Part shown: positions 27,301-39,893 of the stretch, piece by piece
Numbering within the stretch: the first letter of the stretch is position 1
How the letters are laid out: the number at the start of each line of letters is the position of its first letter
Assembly (NCBI GenBank): GCA_013397935.1
Contig: VZRN01001098.1
Location: 33,524-97,523, forward strand
Direction of reading: 5' to 3'
Origin: Dasyornis broadbenti
Taxonomy: Eukaryota > Chordata > Aves > Passeriformes > Dasyornithidae
DNA length: 64,000 nt
Translations under genes and position numbers: made by a program
Notes under the pieces: generated by a model
What the model was told of the DNA's origin: nothing
What the model saw: only the letters and a program-made list of their open reading frames with translations
Database searches by the model: none

Positions 27301-27860
27301 GTCATAAAAGATTAGACACAGACATTGAGCACATAGAACTGTTAATTTGATTCAGCATTTGTATTCCTTTCTGGTATAAGACTCAGAGGTTTCCACTTCA
27401 GCTGTCAGTGAATGGACAGATTTCTCTCTATGGTCCTCTCTATAATCATTAGAAGGAGCAGTGTAATACAGACTATTACCTTATATCAAAGGGGGGAAAA
27501 AGCTCCAAAAGGCTTCTTTTTGATTGAAGATATTAGTTACTTTACTTGTTATGATAATATTTTCTACATTATTGTACAAAATCCCCGTTTCATGCAGAAA
27601 TAAGAATATGCCATAAACCTTCTATTACAAAGTCTTAGACTACACTCAGAGGATTTTATTGTAGGTGCTAAAGGACTACAACTCATAAGGTGATTAAAGC
27701 TCATAAATCCTAAAACCGAAAGCACTTATGCTAAGGAAATATTTTTGTTTGCATTTAAGTTTTCTTTTAAAATGTGTATGCTGACTGTTGAAAGCACCTA
27801 TTCAAATGGAACCATAGAATGGGTAAAAATAAGGCTTTATTGTGCATATTATTATTTCAG
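24311..27860. other. AT-rich non-coding DNA
   Basis: No gene or repeat family recognised. Short frames near 25467-25655, 26367-26686 and 26848-27181 show no domain and no codon pattern suggestive of coding. Confidence 0.65.
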
Positions 27861-27974
27861 ACATCTGTGGGAATTCCATGTCCTGCATTCAGTGGAATTG
27901 CTCAATACAATCAGTTTTCTAATGACTATTGGTTCACAAAGTCCCAGGCCCTATATGACAGATGTAAATTTCAG
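27861..27974 (+). other. Candidate 114-nt phase-0 exon (unproven)
   Basis: The segment starts just after an acceptor-like TATTATTATTTCAG and ends at CAG|gtattt, a good donor. Its length is exactly 38 codons and the frame is open throughout, reading TSVGIPCPAF near the start and ALYDRCKFQ at the end, with two cysteines. A second frame is also open across it, which lowers confidence. I recognise no protein family, and no adjoining exon was found. If the window lies in an intron, this would be a cassette exon that preserves frame. Confidence 0.22.
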
Positions 27975-30420
27975 GTATTTTTCACTCTATGGAACTATAC
28001 CTTATGAAAATGTGAGCAACATGTGTATTTGGATCTTTCCTGTGTATTAGAGCATCTCCCAGAAGATAGATGACCTTGAGTATCTCTGTTAGTGATTTTA
28101 CATATAGAATTGCTTGTTTATTTATGTATTAGAAATTCATTAAAATGTATTAAATGAAGTATTGTTTTATTGCTTCCAAATTAATCTGCAAAAATAGAAC
28201 TAGTGAAACATTTTTGACCTGGGCCCTGATATCTCACTAGGTATCTAATTGTAGTAGATCTCCTAGTTCTCAGAACTTGTCAAACTTAGGAGCTTTACTC
28301 CAGTTCTTAGAGGAGCTGAGAACCAAATATAACTCTTTTGCATTTGCAAGATGAAAAACATCTTATTTTAGTAACTTGTCTGTCAGATTATTCCTTTCAA
28401 ATGGCAATCATATTTCCTTCATGAAAACAGAATAAGACAAGAGAAGGCAAGAAAATTCCTATTTAAGCTTTAAAATGCTGTCAGAAAGCCCTTTAATAGA
28501 ATTACAAGGTAGTAGGAAAGCTTAAACTACAATTAAAAGTGTATAGGACCAAAGAACGGAGATCTAGTTTATTTTTCCAGTGAATAGGTATGAAAAAAGT
28601 TTATTGAGCTTTCTCTTAATTAAGAAAATTGTTACGCTAATAAAGATATAGCACACAAATGAAAATAACATGTTCGTTCAGTAATCGTATAACCTCAAAT
28701 GAAATCGATACTGCTGTCAGAAGGGCAGCGTTGACGTGAATAACCCCATGTGAAACTATCAGTCTAGTGAAGGAAATGTAGTAAAAGAAATAAAAAGGAA
28801 GAAATAAAATTCAGTCAAAAATACACTAGAGGCATCAGTGAGTCATAGTGCTGTCATATCAATAGACATCCTTCAGTAATAGATTTTCTGTAGAGGCTGT
28901 TGTGATTGATTACAAGCATTGCAGTGTAAGTTGGAGCTTCTGTTTCCTATAGAGAGATCAGGGTAAAGTAGTGGATATTCCATTCTTAGCTAATTCCAAA
29001 GATGTCAGTTTGCATGCCTTCTCTGGTTCTCCTATTGACTTGCCTCCCCCATAAACCAAATGTTTTCTCCATCAGTCTAATGGTAAATAAAAATAATTTT
29101 CACATCCTTTGCAGATTAAAGAAAGGATGTCTCTTCCATTCTTTGAAATTTAAAGCAAAGAAATGAACAAAAATTATTCTTTGTATTTAATGTATATGAA
29201 ATATATCTAAAGATTTCTGTTACTGTACAGGGGAGCGCAGGTGTTGGTTACCCACATGTCATCAAAGTAGTAGCTTTGAAGAAAACTTTTAATCTTATTT
29301 GCTTAAAATTAATAAAATTTTATTTAACTTTATCCTGACTTTTTTCACAGCTCTTTTACATCTTTCCCTTACATAGTACATAACCACATGAAGTTAGCCT
29401 TGCTTGTCTATAAGGTAGGTTTATAAAACCTTTCTTTTATTTTACGTTTTTTTGTTTCTTTTCACAATTCCATATTCTTCCAATAAACACAGGGAAATAC
29501 TATTTACACACATAGTTCTTGCTATTTTTCCTCTGTTTGTTGTTTAAAGTGATGGGCTGAGTAAGATTAATATCATCCTCTAACTATAAAGCAATTCAAC
29601 CATATCACTTCCTAATTAAGCTAAACTGCTTAGAATGAAGGCAACAGTACATTTTTTGAAGCAGAAAAATTACAGCAGAAAAGGTTAGGGGATAAAAATA
29701 GAGCACAACCTTTTACTGCTTTGAAATTCAATGTTATATTTTCTTTCAGAATTGTTGCATATTGTTCAAATTGGAGTCATCACTAAGGATTTGCTCATGT
29801 TGTAAAACTTCCACAGTCTGTTTTGGCAAAAACATTTCTTGATTGCTTTTAGTGAAACAAATGGTTGTATTGTCCTGAGTTACATATGTCATATGACATT
29901 TTAGAAGATTTGCAACTGAAGCAAAGCAGTGGCAACAGCCACATCCTTTTGTATTAATGATCTTTCCTCCCCTTTGAAAGAGAAGGTGGAATTTGTCTCC
30001 TTTATTTCTTATTATATATGCATAGAAACTTACTCAATTTCTTTAGAATCTTCAGTGAAGCAAAGTTGCATCTCAAATTTGTTCTTATCTTAGTCCTTGG
30101 CTTAATTTTATTTATGATTATGTTTATCTTGCCAGAAACCACTTCTGTGGGTGTACAGAAAAATCCTTTTTAAAGTTCTGCCATAGTAGTTCTTTCCATC
30201 TTCAGAAACAACAGAAAAACTTGGTTTGTGGAAACCTTGATATTTAGAAATAAGTTACCAAATAGAGGGACTTTATTGCTTCCACTAGAACAAGCTGCAA
30301 TCATGTTAAAAATAAAATTCTAGAACTGACTTTGCATTAAGCATTATGAAAAAATAAAATCTCTGGGTCACAAGAAGAGAATGAGTAAGTCAAACCACCT
30401 TAATTGGTAGTTTAGAAATA
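27975..30420. other. AT-rich non-coding DNA
   Basis: No gene or repeat family recognised. A more complex stretch around 28830-28935 contains TGATTGATTACA, a PBX/HOX-like composite, but no other support for a regulatory element. Confidence 0.6.
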
Positions 30421-30457
30421 TGTGAGTATTTCAGCTACATGCCAACTGCACCAGGCA
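30421..30457 (+). repeat. Short dispersed repeat, copy 1
   Basis: This 37-bp stretch ending GCCAACTGCACCAGGCA aligns with 36918-36955 at 34 of 38 columns, including one gap. The flanks diverge at once. The family is not recognised; it may be the conserved core of an old interspersed element. Confidence 0.6.
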
Positions 30458-32889
30458 CTGATAAACTAACTAGTTTAGAACTAAGCACATTATAAATGCC
30501 ATCAAATTCAATGAGACAATCCATAAAACACTCTTTATAATGCATAAACTTAAAAAAAATTCTTTATAACGCATTCCTTTAGAAGATTTTGAGCGATACA
30601 GTAAGAGAGAGAGAGAGATGAAGTCAGAAACAATAGTCCCATATTCTTCAAGTTTGTGATTCAGGTTGTGATTCTTGCAGATTCTGTATATATTCATACA
30701 GTCTAGAAATTCATAACATTGTTTTTCCTAGCTTAAAAGGAGGTAGGAGTAAAGAGACATACCAGGGTGCAGAACAGATCATTATCTTAGTACTTTATCG
30801 TGTTTCTTTTGTAGATAATTTTTTTTCAGGAAGAATTAAGATTTCAAATACATATGTATGTCTCAATTTACCAGTCTGATCAAGTAGACTCTGAACTGAA
30901 TCAGAATAATTTAACTGACTAAACTGAATCCTGCATCAGGAATTTAAACCATTTTGGCTATTTCTAATATCCAAGTAGTTATTTCATCTGGGTAATATAT
31001 CCAGAAATGTCTTTTTTAGACCTTAGTTTCAATTAAACCTCAACACAAGGTAACCTCAGATTCAATAGAATCTGAATCATCCAGAATGTACCCAATGAAT
31101 TTCCAGCCACTTCCACACATTTTATTTCTTTATTACTTTAACCACCTGGGAATGACTTCATGAATTAAGGCAGGAGCTCCATCTCTCATTACAATCTTAA
31201 GTATTTGCTTCTGCTTGAGAGCCCCAAAGAAGAAGCTGGAAAAGGCTCAAAAGAAACAGGATTTCTCAGTTCTTCCTTCAGACAGAACCAATTATCTTGA
31301 ACTACCAAGAGGAATATAGATGATTACATACTCCAATATGCATAAATTATTCTTTTAATATGAGCACAACATACACAACACCACCTTATGAAATTATCCA
31401 GGCATATTCCTGCACTATAAGGAAGGACTGCTTCATCATTTTTCATTACTCTGATACCTTAGAATTTGCTTTGTCTTAATTATTTCACACCTGTTAATAA
31501 CACTTGTTTGACAGCAAAACCAAATTATATTATATAGGAGTTATATTATGCCAGAAAACACGTGATAAAATAAACAAGCAATTCTTTTCAGAAATACATT
31601 TGGTGAAAACTGCTTTGGTGAGTGCTGTATTTTAATTTGGGGCTGCGGCCAATAGCTGGTTATCTCTAACATTAACTGTTTATGGTATTGTTTTAATTTT
31701 TGACAATTTCAACTAAATGACCCAAATGATACGAATGCTGGATTCCAAATGAATTTAGCCTATGAAAATCCCATTTGCAACATATTAACTGAATTTCAAA
31801 TGAATTGTCTTCATTCAAATATAATTACTGCCTTGCAATGTATTATTTCAGCCAGCACCATGATTTGGAAACGTTGCTTTAAAAAATATTTGATCAATAC
31901 CACTTATAGAGCAAAATCAGGATTTGAGACAAAGATTTTTCAGTGTCGAGATGCTTTCTAGTTACCTGTTAAATTGACAAGAAAGAATAACTGAAATGAA
32001 TAATTTTTCAAAAGTCTAGCTCATTTGTTCAACGTAAAATTTACTATTAGTTACTTTGAAAATGAAGAATAAGAGCAGTTGGACCTTCTTTTAATGTATA
32101 TTTGTCATAGTAAATGCAAAGAATGGCAATTAGGAATAGTAAAAACAAAAGGAATGTAAACATTTATCCCATATCTATTCTAAAACAAAGCATAATGACC
32201 TTTGCATTTTAAAGAAATAAGAAAAAAAGAAACAAAAAGGAAAAAGACTGCATTTAGTTCATAAAATCCAGAATGTCTGGAAACCCTAGATATTTCATTT
32301 AAGGCAATATTGTCCCAAGTACGGAGCCAATTAAATCTTTACAGATTTGAAGAATCAGTGTAACCACAAAACTAACACGTATCAACAAAGCATTTCTCCT
32401 TTCACCTGTTTTCTTCAATTGATGTTCTTTGTCTGTCCTTTTTTGACATTTTAGTTTATCTCTGCCTTTATATACAGTACTCACTATCTTTAAATGATGG
32501 AATTAATCCACTACATAAAAATACACTTTGCCTACAATTTCTTTATTTTATAATAAAAACTTGCATATCCAGTAACATTTCTACAGAATTGTTTCTGCCT
32601 TTCACTTTCTTACTTCATTCCATGGTATGATGAAAAATTATGTTGGTACATTCCTGACACGGGCTTAATACATTAGCATTTTCACTTGATTTTATCAAGT
32701 ACATTGTTACTTTAGAAAATGATTCTATGAAAGGAAGTAAAGAGAAGAAATACACTGGGAATACATTTATTGTCTTTGAAAGTTTTCTTTATCCCATATT
32801 CGCCCTTTTAGGTAAACATTTGGATATTTTTCTCAGCCCTACATACTCGGTCTGTGATTTGAGTCAAGTTGGCTTCTTTCCATCTCATC
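30458..32889. other. AT-rich non-coding DNA
   Basis: No gene or repeat family recognised. A short GA dinucleotide run occurs at about 30606-30619. Confidence 0.65.
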
Positions 32890-33065
32890 TATTATCACCA
32901 ATAATACAAATTTTGCAGGCCAAATGAGTCCCTTGTTTGCACCTGTGCCCCCTAATGCCGTCACTGGGTTTGCACAGCTGTAATTGCCTCCAACACAGTA
33001 AACAGCTCAGATGATGCACAGGCTGGAACTGGATTCACATGTGAATCCCTTTTAGCTGTGAGGAC
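32890..33065. other. Candidate regulatory block with 18-bp palindrome
   Basis: A compact block richer in G/C than its flanks. It contains a CAGCTGTAATTG motif (E-box joined to a homeodomain-type site, about 32977-32988) and a perfect 18-bp palindrome, GGATTCACATGTGAATCC, at 33031-33048. The palindrome centre CACATGTG is an E-box variant bound by MITF/TFE-type bHLH-zip factors in known systems. No frame is open across the block. Enhancer function is inferred from motif clustering alone. Confidence 0.25.
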
Positions 33066-36000
33066 TATAAGGTCAAGGAGAATAAAAAGCAGTGAAAGTT
33101 ACCTACTAGAGTTGGTAGATGTAATATTTTCAGGAGCAACTCTGATTACTTGGAGAAGAAGTGCATTTTGTTACACTGTCAAGATGGATAGAAAACAAAA
33201 GGAATATGATTTAGGCTTTCTGCAGGAAACAGATTTTGAATTTACTATCTGAGCAGTGGTTTGTAGTTCAAATAAAAGAGAAGATTCATGTTCAGTTTTT
33301 GCAAATGTGGGGAGCTTAAAAACATAATAAAGAGAAAGCTGTCAATGATTAGTCTAAGATTTCCAAATAATTCCTAACTAAAAGGGTTATAGTAAGGAGT
33401 AAAGTTTTACTTTCTAATCAATGGAATTAAAATAGGATTAAAAATACTTTTAAACTCTTTAATCCACCAAATGTAACCTCTTACTGTTATCTATAATTTA
33501 CTACTTCTTTTTTTTCTTTTTTTTTAATTGAAACCACAATCCCCACACTAAATCAAGCAATAGAAGGCCTGGGTAAAATACTAATTTTTAATTTCTGACG
33601 ATTTATTAATTGCAATCTTGTCCAGTTATTCTCTACAGTGATGATGAACAGAGCACGCAGAACATAATATTATTCCTACTGTAAAACAGAGAGCATAAAC
33701 ATAAAAGGCCAAAAGCCCTTAATCTCTCAGGCAAACCTGTCCAGTTTGCAGATAAGGGCCTCTCAAATAGTTCCCAGGTCCCAAAACACATTTTTTTTTC
33801 AATCTGGCAAACTAATATCTAAATTAGTTTCTATAATTATATCACCTTCTGCAACAGGAAAAGCAGAGTGTGATCCCAGCCTCCTATGTCGGATAGAAAC
33901 ATTTTCATTTATTTTAGCAGAAATAGGTTCAGAAGTTGGGAGAACTGAAGATATTTGAATGTAAGCTACATAAAGTTATATTTGAACAGTCTAATGTTTT
34001 CTTTCTCTCTGGGCAAAAAAAAAATATACTTTTTATAACAGACTTTTTTCCTTTGAACCTATTTTCCCTTGATATCATGTTGCAAAGTGCTATCCAGCAA
34101 GGCATCTCTTCAATCGTTAAAGAAAGACCTTTTGTGATGTTTTTAATTAGTTTTAACCTTCTTCACATCTTCAAGCGTGGTTATGGACACTCATTGATTT
34201 TAATTACCATACTGATAGCTTACTGCTTTGCACTTCTTATTAAAATGACCCTCTAGCATTTCTTTTGAAAAAGTCCTCCATGTAGGATTTTTTTTCACTC
34301 TTAAAAAATTCCTTTGAATTTGTTTAGATTTTCTGTGCTAAAATGTTGAGTATTATGAGAAAACCTTGCACGATATCAATTTTCATAAATATAAGATTTT
34401 TCAAGACAGAAAATAACTTTATAAAAATATTTTATTCTGACTACTTAGAGGGTGTTTTTGGAGGAGAGTGTCTGCATGTTTGTCACATAATGTGAAGCCT
34501 GTAAATTCATTACATCCATGAAAAGAAGCAGAAATCTGTTACCAACAGCGGTGTCCAATATTAATTCTCATTTGCTCAGCTTCTAGCTAATCTCACTAAG
34601 TTGTTTATCACCTAGAAACTGAATTTGTATACATTACTACCCCATACAAAGCACTTCTCATTAAAGTGGAATTCACCTTCTGTTTCAAATAGAAGGACCC
34701 TTCCAGTTTTCTGCCAGAACTAAATCATATATTTTCCCAGTTTTCAAACACACGTATTTCAGCTTCATAAGCCCTTAGTCTCTGCTGCTCATTTTCTACA
34801 TAAAGATGTGCAACACATTTTAATATCAGTGTGTTATTCTTGCTTTTTCTCCTTCTCTCTTTCATGTTTAGGTCATACAAAGTCTGTAAATTCCCTAGTT
34901 TATTATATATAAAATCTATTGATGTAAAATCTTTCCCTACATGAGAGAAAAATTTGGAGAATGATTATAAAAATATTTCCTTATTTGGGAATCAGATTCA
35001 TCAAAGTCTTGTACACTCTCAGGGTTATGAAAAAGTAGCAAAATTAAAACTGAAAATCTTTCTAAAGGGAACAGAAACATTTAAAGGTTTTAGTGCTGCT
35101 TTGTTTTAATCAGTCAACAATTCTGAATGAAACAGAGGAAATTTGACATTGTCTCTTTTATTTTTTTTCCCCTGAAGTAAGTAGCACCACACTAGTTCTC
35201 CCATCTGGAGTATGCTCTGTATGTTAAGAGTGTGTGTTGCTACTAAGGTCATCCATGCTATCACTACTGTAGATTTGTGGAGTACCTGGCTTCCAATGCA
35301 AAACTCGGGGATATTTTACATAATCTAAAAAGCCTCAGTTGTTCTCCAGCTAACAAGTTACAGGCATGTCTGTTTTACTTTGCCTTTGATTTATAGAATA
35401 TTTAATTTATTTGGGAACAATTTTAATTGTAGACCTAGGCCCCATTTTGCATTATTTGAGTTTGACCTTTCTTCTTCACTGGACAACTATTTAACTTTTA
35501 TTGCTGATTTTATGTTTTCATTGGTCTTTGTCTCCTATACCATTCAGAGGACTTTATTAAAGAACAAATACAATATGAATACAAGTCTGTATTTACAAAG
35601 CCAAAGCAAGTCTGTCTACATATTTGAATTAAAGAGGGGAGAGCAGTTTTTAAGGAAAATAACTAATAAGGTGACAAACACAGAGGTATCATGAAGTGTC
35701 AGAATGTGATAACTGTCATTAATAAAGTTTCCAAGTTCTAGTGAAGAAAAAATTCTTGCCTTTTTTGCTTTCCAATGACAGTAAATATTTGTATTTATGT
35801 ATATTTTTTAGAGGTACTGTTCAATAGGAATGTGCCTGGACTGTGATTTATAGAGAATATTATTTTTTCCAGCTTTAGTTAGTTTGCATATAGTCATTGC
35901 AGCAAGCCAGCTGTAAAGGAACTCTGAAGCCATGTTTGCCTTCCATACACTTGTCTTTATTCAACAAAATAATTTTCACAGGAAGAATTTTGAATACTTG

Positions 36001-36917
36001 GTAATGATAAAGGGATAAAGTACTGATAAACTCTTTCAATTTCCATAAACCCTGGTGAAGTGACTTTTGCCACAGCTAGGCCATGACTTGGAGGAGAATC
36101 AAAACAGATCAGCATTTCATAGCTTCAGCCTTATTTCAGTTCACATTTTCTTCACCTAATGCCATAGGTTTTGTTAATATCCTTAAAAATATGACACACA
36201 TACACAGAAAAAATTTTCTCCTCCTGCAGATTTTTATTTCCATATTCTCTTTATAATACCGTATTCACCACTAGCATTTGCTGTGACTCAAAATGCTAAA
36301 CTAAGGAGGGTGACATAATATTTATGCCAAGTCGAAAGTATTTCCTGGAATGTCCTTCACTGCAATGAAATAAGCAAAACCCTTTAAAATTCATACTGGA
36401 ATTTGAACTAACATATAGCAGGAAAATAAATCTCTTTTATGCAAATTCAACTTTCATTAAAAAATGAAGTTCTGCATAAAGCTGAATAGCTGACTCTGCA
36501 TTATTTGAAAAAAAAAAAAAAGGAATAATTGAACCCAGATGTTATTATTTTTGTAGAATGAAGAATATACAGCTTGTGTTCTAAATTGCACTGATACAGG
36601 CTATTCAACAGATGTCTGCATCTCAATCCACCAAGCATTTGAGCTACTTTTCTAAGCCATTTCCCTTACTGAAAAGTAGATTAAACTTTCTAACTCCTCT
36701 CACAATGACTCTACACAGTTATGACATTAAATATTTTTAGAGCTAATTTTAAATGTTTATTTTCATTTTATCTGTGTCTGTCTATTATGTACTTATCTGT
36801 TGTGGTTTTTTTAATGCAAGAGGTAAATGTGACTCTAAAGCTTCAATATTTGGTAAAGCCACAATGTTTTATGCTTTCTGATCTCCCTAGCTGATTTTGG
36901 AATTACCCATTCTTATG
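33066..36917. other. AT-rich non-coding DNA with conserved-looking patches
   Basis: No gene recognised. Patches of higher complexity near 34450-34620, 35870-36060 and 36340-36500 read like vertebrate conserved non-coding sequence, the last with an octamer ATGCAAAT (about 36439). This is a judgement from texture. The 106-codon and 104-codon frames at 33936-34256 and 35380-35694 have no recognisable domain. Confidence 0.55.
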
Positions 36918-36955
36918 TGTGAATATTTCCAGATACATGCCAACAGCACCAGGCA
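36918..36955 (+). repeat. Short dispersed repeat, copy 2
   Basis: Partner of 30421-30457 in the same orientation, about 6.5 kb away. The matching part ends GCCAACAGCACCAGGCA. Differences are three substitutions and one inserted base. Confidence 0.6.
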
Positions 36956-37374
36956 TAAATGAAGTGCAAATCATGTGCAATTTAGATTAAAAGAACTCAT
37001 AAATAAATCATCTGAATACTGCAGTATCTCTGCACTTCACTAATAGAAGAACTCCAGGACACAGATAGAGCCTTGTTTGATAACTTTCCAGCTTATTCTA
37101 TTCATCAGATTGTCCAATATTACAGAGTTCAAGGAGTTCAAGGCCAGAAAAGACAGTGTTTAATTTTACTTCATATATATCTCACTCAATTAGTTTTCAG
37201 AGAAGAGACTTCTAGGTGGTGTAAAATATTTTGAGATACAAGCAACTCTCCTCTGTGCCTCAGATGAGAAGGGATGAGTATATTATGATGCCCAACAGTC
37301 CTACAGTGCCAGAAAAATGATTAGGTAAGGTACAACAAAGTACTTGTAGGAAGCAAATAGCATCCCACAGAGGG

Positions 37375-37396
37375 AAAAAAAAAAAAAAAAAAAAAG
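37375..37396. repeat. poly(A) tract, 22 nt
   Basis: An uninterrupted run of 22 A. The sequence upstream has no recognised retroposon or gene similarity, and no target-site duplication was found. Confidence 0.9.
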
Positions 37397-38530
37397 TATT
37401 TCTGCAGTCCCAGGACAGTCTCAGGGGAATTCACTACAGTATGAACTTCAATGGACAACAAAGCTTCAGCAAAGGATTACACTCATCCCAGTTTCTCCAG
37501 TATAGGATCATTATAAAATACTTCCTCTTAAAAACCAAAAGAATGAACAGACTGTTTAATGAGTAGTTACAAACACTCCCTTGAATAAATACAAATTACA
37601 ATTAGCTCAACCAAGGTAAAACCTAACAAAATGTTATTCAGGTGTCAAAAACTTAATACCGACTCGATGTGTTTGAAGCTTGCAAAGTTCAGAAGTAAAT
37701 ATATTAATAATACCAAGACTAGACCATTGTCACTTGCTGGTCTAAAGCCTTCATCAAGATTTCTTTTTCTTTCTGTGTCTGTACTCTAATAAATAGGCTC
37801 AGGAACATTTAAATTACAGTTCGGCTAGAGAAATGAGTTGCTTAAGAACTTTGAACCATTCCCAGATTGTTACTCTGTCTCATCTAAATTTATTTTATCT
37901 AAGCATGGGATTATGTTAAGGCAAAGAACTGTGTTTTTCAGACGGTGAAGAACTAAGGGGTACCGTCTGTAGCTTAAACAAGAGTAATTAACCCTTAAAT
38001 GCTGTGTGTAATCAGCATCTAATCTTCCAGTTCTTCAGAAAACCAAACAATAACAATAATTTACTTTGCACATGATTATATGCAATAATTATCTCTATAA
38101 ATGCAATAATTATATCTATAGATTTAGCAGCCCTTGTATAAAATCCTGATTTATTTTTATCATAAAGCAATTGGGACAGTAGTTTAAAATCTCAAAACAC
38201 AGACATATTTCTCCTTTACAGAAAATTCTACAATTCAGAACATTCCCTGTGCTATGTGTTGTTGTAGAGAGGATCCTGTGCAATTATAATTACCACTACA
38301 TTACAGCTTCTGTGAACAAAAACCAGTCCGTTAAGAGATTAGCAAATCTTGCTGAATGTTTCCTGTCCTCGGTCCTTCTCACTCTGTTCTTTTGCTCTGT
38401 AACGTCAAGTCTCAAATCTACATGAAAACGGTAATAAAATCAAAGGGAAATGAATACTTTCTTCCTCTTAGTGTAACAAATCCTACCATAAAAAATAGAT
38501 TTTTACAGTGAAACCTCTGACCATAAACAA

Positions 38531-38570
38531 TTCCTCAAGCAAACAGAAACTAGTCTTTTTGCTTGAGGAA
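38531..38570. repeat. Perfect 13-bp inverted repeat (hairpin)
   Basis: TTCCTCAAGCAAA (38531-38543) is exactly complementary to TTTGCTTGAGGAA (38558-38570) with a 14-nt loop. The stem does not extend well beyond 13 bp, shorter than a typical pre-miRNA stem, so it is recorded as a structure without assigned function. Confidence 0.85.
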
Positions 38571-39536
38571 AGTACTACTCAAATAAAGAGGGTTTAGGAC
38601 TGATGCTAAATAAAAAACAATGTCAGAAAGTTTAAAACATATTAATGGTCTGAGCAGTATAGGATCATAAATGAACCTCAGCTTACATGTTTAGAAAATC
38701 ACAGCTAGAAACACAAGCTTTGTGTTTATGTATTTGTGAAAGGTATATACATAATTTGTGCTAAACAAATGTGAGATGTGAGTGGTATTACTGAACTGTT
38801 TACATATATAATGTAAAATAAAGTATTTTTAATGTCAAAGCTTATCTGTAAAAGTGGAATAAATCGTAATAGTCACATTATGCAAAAGGCAGAATCTTTG
38901 CTACCTACAAGGCTTCTTGCTGATGGTAGCTACTACACTGGATTCAATAATCACATAGACATAAAACTGTGAAGAATGTAGCCAACAATTTACATTTGTT
39001 GGAGAAACTCATTTACATTACTTAAGTCACAATTTGTCACCAGATAAAGATGTTAAAAAATTAGGATTCACTAATGAATTTTTTTTTTTTTTTAATTACA
39101 AGAGTTCAAAGAAAAGACACCGAATTGATGGAAAATTGTGAATCTTCTTAAGCTTTAGTTTGTGGAGCACTGTGCAAAGACTGGAGCTATTTTAGGCACA
39201 TACCAAATAGTTTTCCTTTCTTATGCAAGTATGAAATATTTATGTGTAGTAGAAATTTTCTTCTCTTCAGTGTATGCATTGTTTCAATTAAAATTACAGT
39301 GTAACATATCCACAGATGCTTTGTGAGAAAGTTTTATTAAAGCTGCAAAAAGGGATGATTCAGAAAGTGAAGTCTGCTGTTTAGACAATTATTCACAAAA
39401 TAGGCCCTGTCACAAAGACAGAATTTATAATTGCTCTGAAGAAATTATAGTTTCTTTATTATACTCAATGAAATGCAATTTTTTCTACAGTAACAGTTAA
39501 TTGGTTGCTTTGACTATATATAATTTCTAATATTCT

Positions 39537-39893
39537 GTCCAGAGGGATCTAGACAGTCTGGATTGATGGGCCATGGCCAATGGTGTGAGGTTCAATAAGG
39601 TGAAGTGCCGGGTCCTGCCCTTGGGGCACAACAACCCCAGGCAGTGCTACAGGCTGGGGGCAGAGTGGCTGGAAAATGGCCCAGGGGAAAAGGAGCTGGA
39701 GGTGTTGGTCAACAGCAGCTGAACACGAACCAGCTGTGCCCAGGTAGCCAAGAAGGCCAATGGCATCCTGGCTTATAACAGAAACAGTATGGCCAGCAGG
39801 ACCAGGGCAGGGATTGTCCCCCTGTACTCAGCACTGGTGAGGCCATACCTCCAGTGCAGTGTCCTCTTCTGGGTCCCTCACTACAAGAAGGAC
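39537..39893 (+). mobile_element. CR1 LINE fragment, sense, truncated at both ends
   Basis: With one internal stop, the plus strand encodes the part of CR1 ORF2 after the catalytic box: RFNKVKCRVLPLGHNNP, then YRLGAEWLE, then AQVAKKANGILAYN, then MASRTRAGIVPLYSALVRPY and HYKKD. These match the CR1 RT C-terminal pattern (FNK.KC.VL.LG, then a VR.YL...W.P.Y..D motif). The match stops abruptly at AAGAAGGAC near 39893 and runs into unrelated T-rich DNA, so the 3' end is missing too. This copy is distinctly less decayed than the antisense ones. Confidence 0.9.

Larger units (their letters stand above)
36956..39536. other. AT-rich non-coding DNA
   Basis: No gene recognised. Contains an A22 tract (37375-37396) and a perfect 13-bp-stem inverted repeat (38531-38570). 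Confidence 0.65.

Noticed and set aside
37375..37396. A22 as the tail of a retroposed gene
   Set aside because: The upstream sequence matches nothing recognised and no flanking duplication was seen.
37939..37969. Hairpin CAGACGGT/ACCGTCTG as a structured RNA
   Set aside because: Only an 8-bp stem with a 15-nt loop; expected by chance in a window this long.
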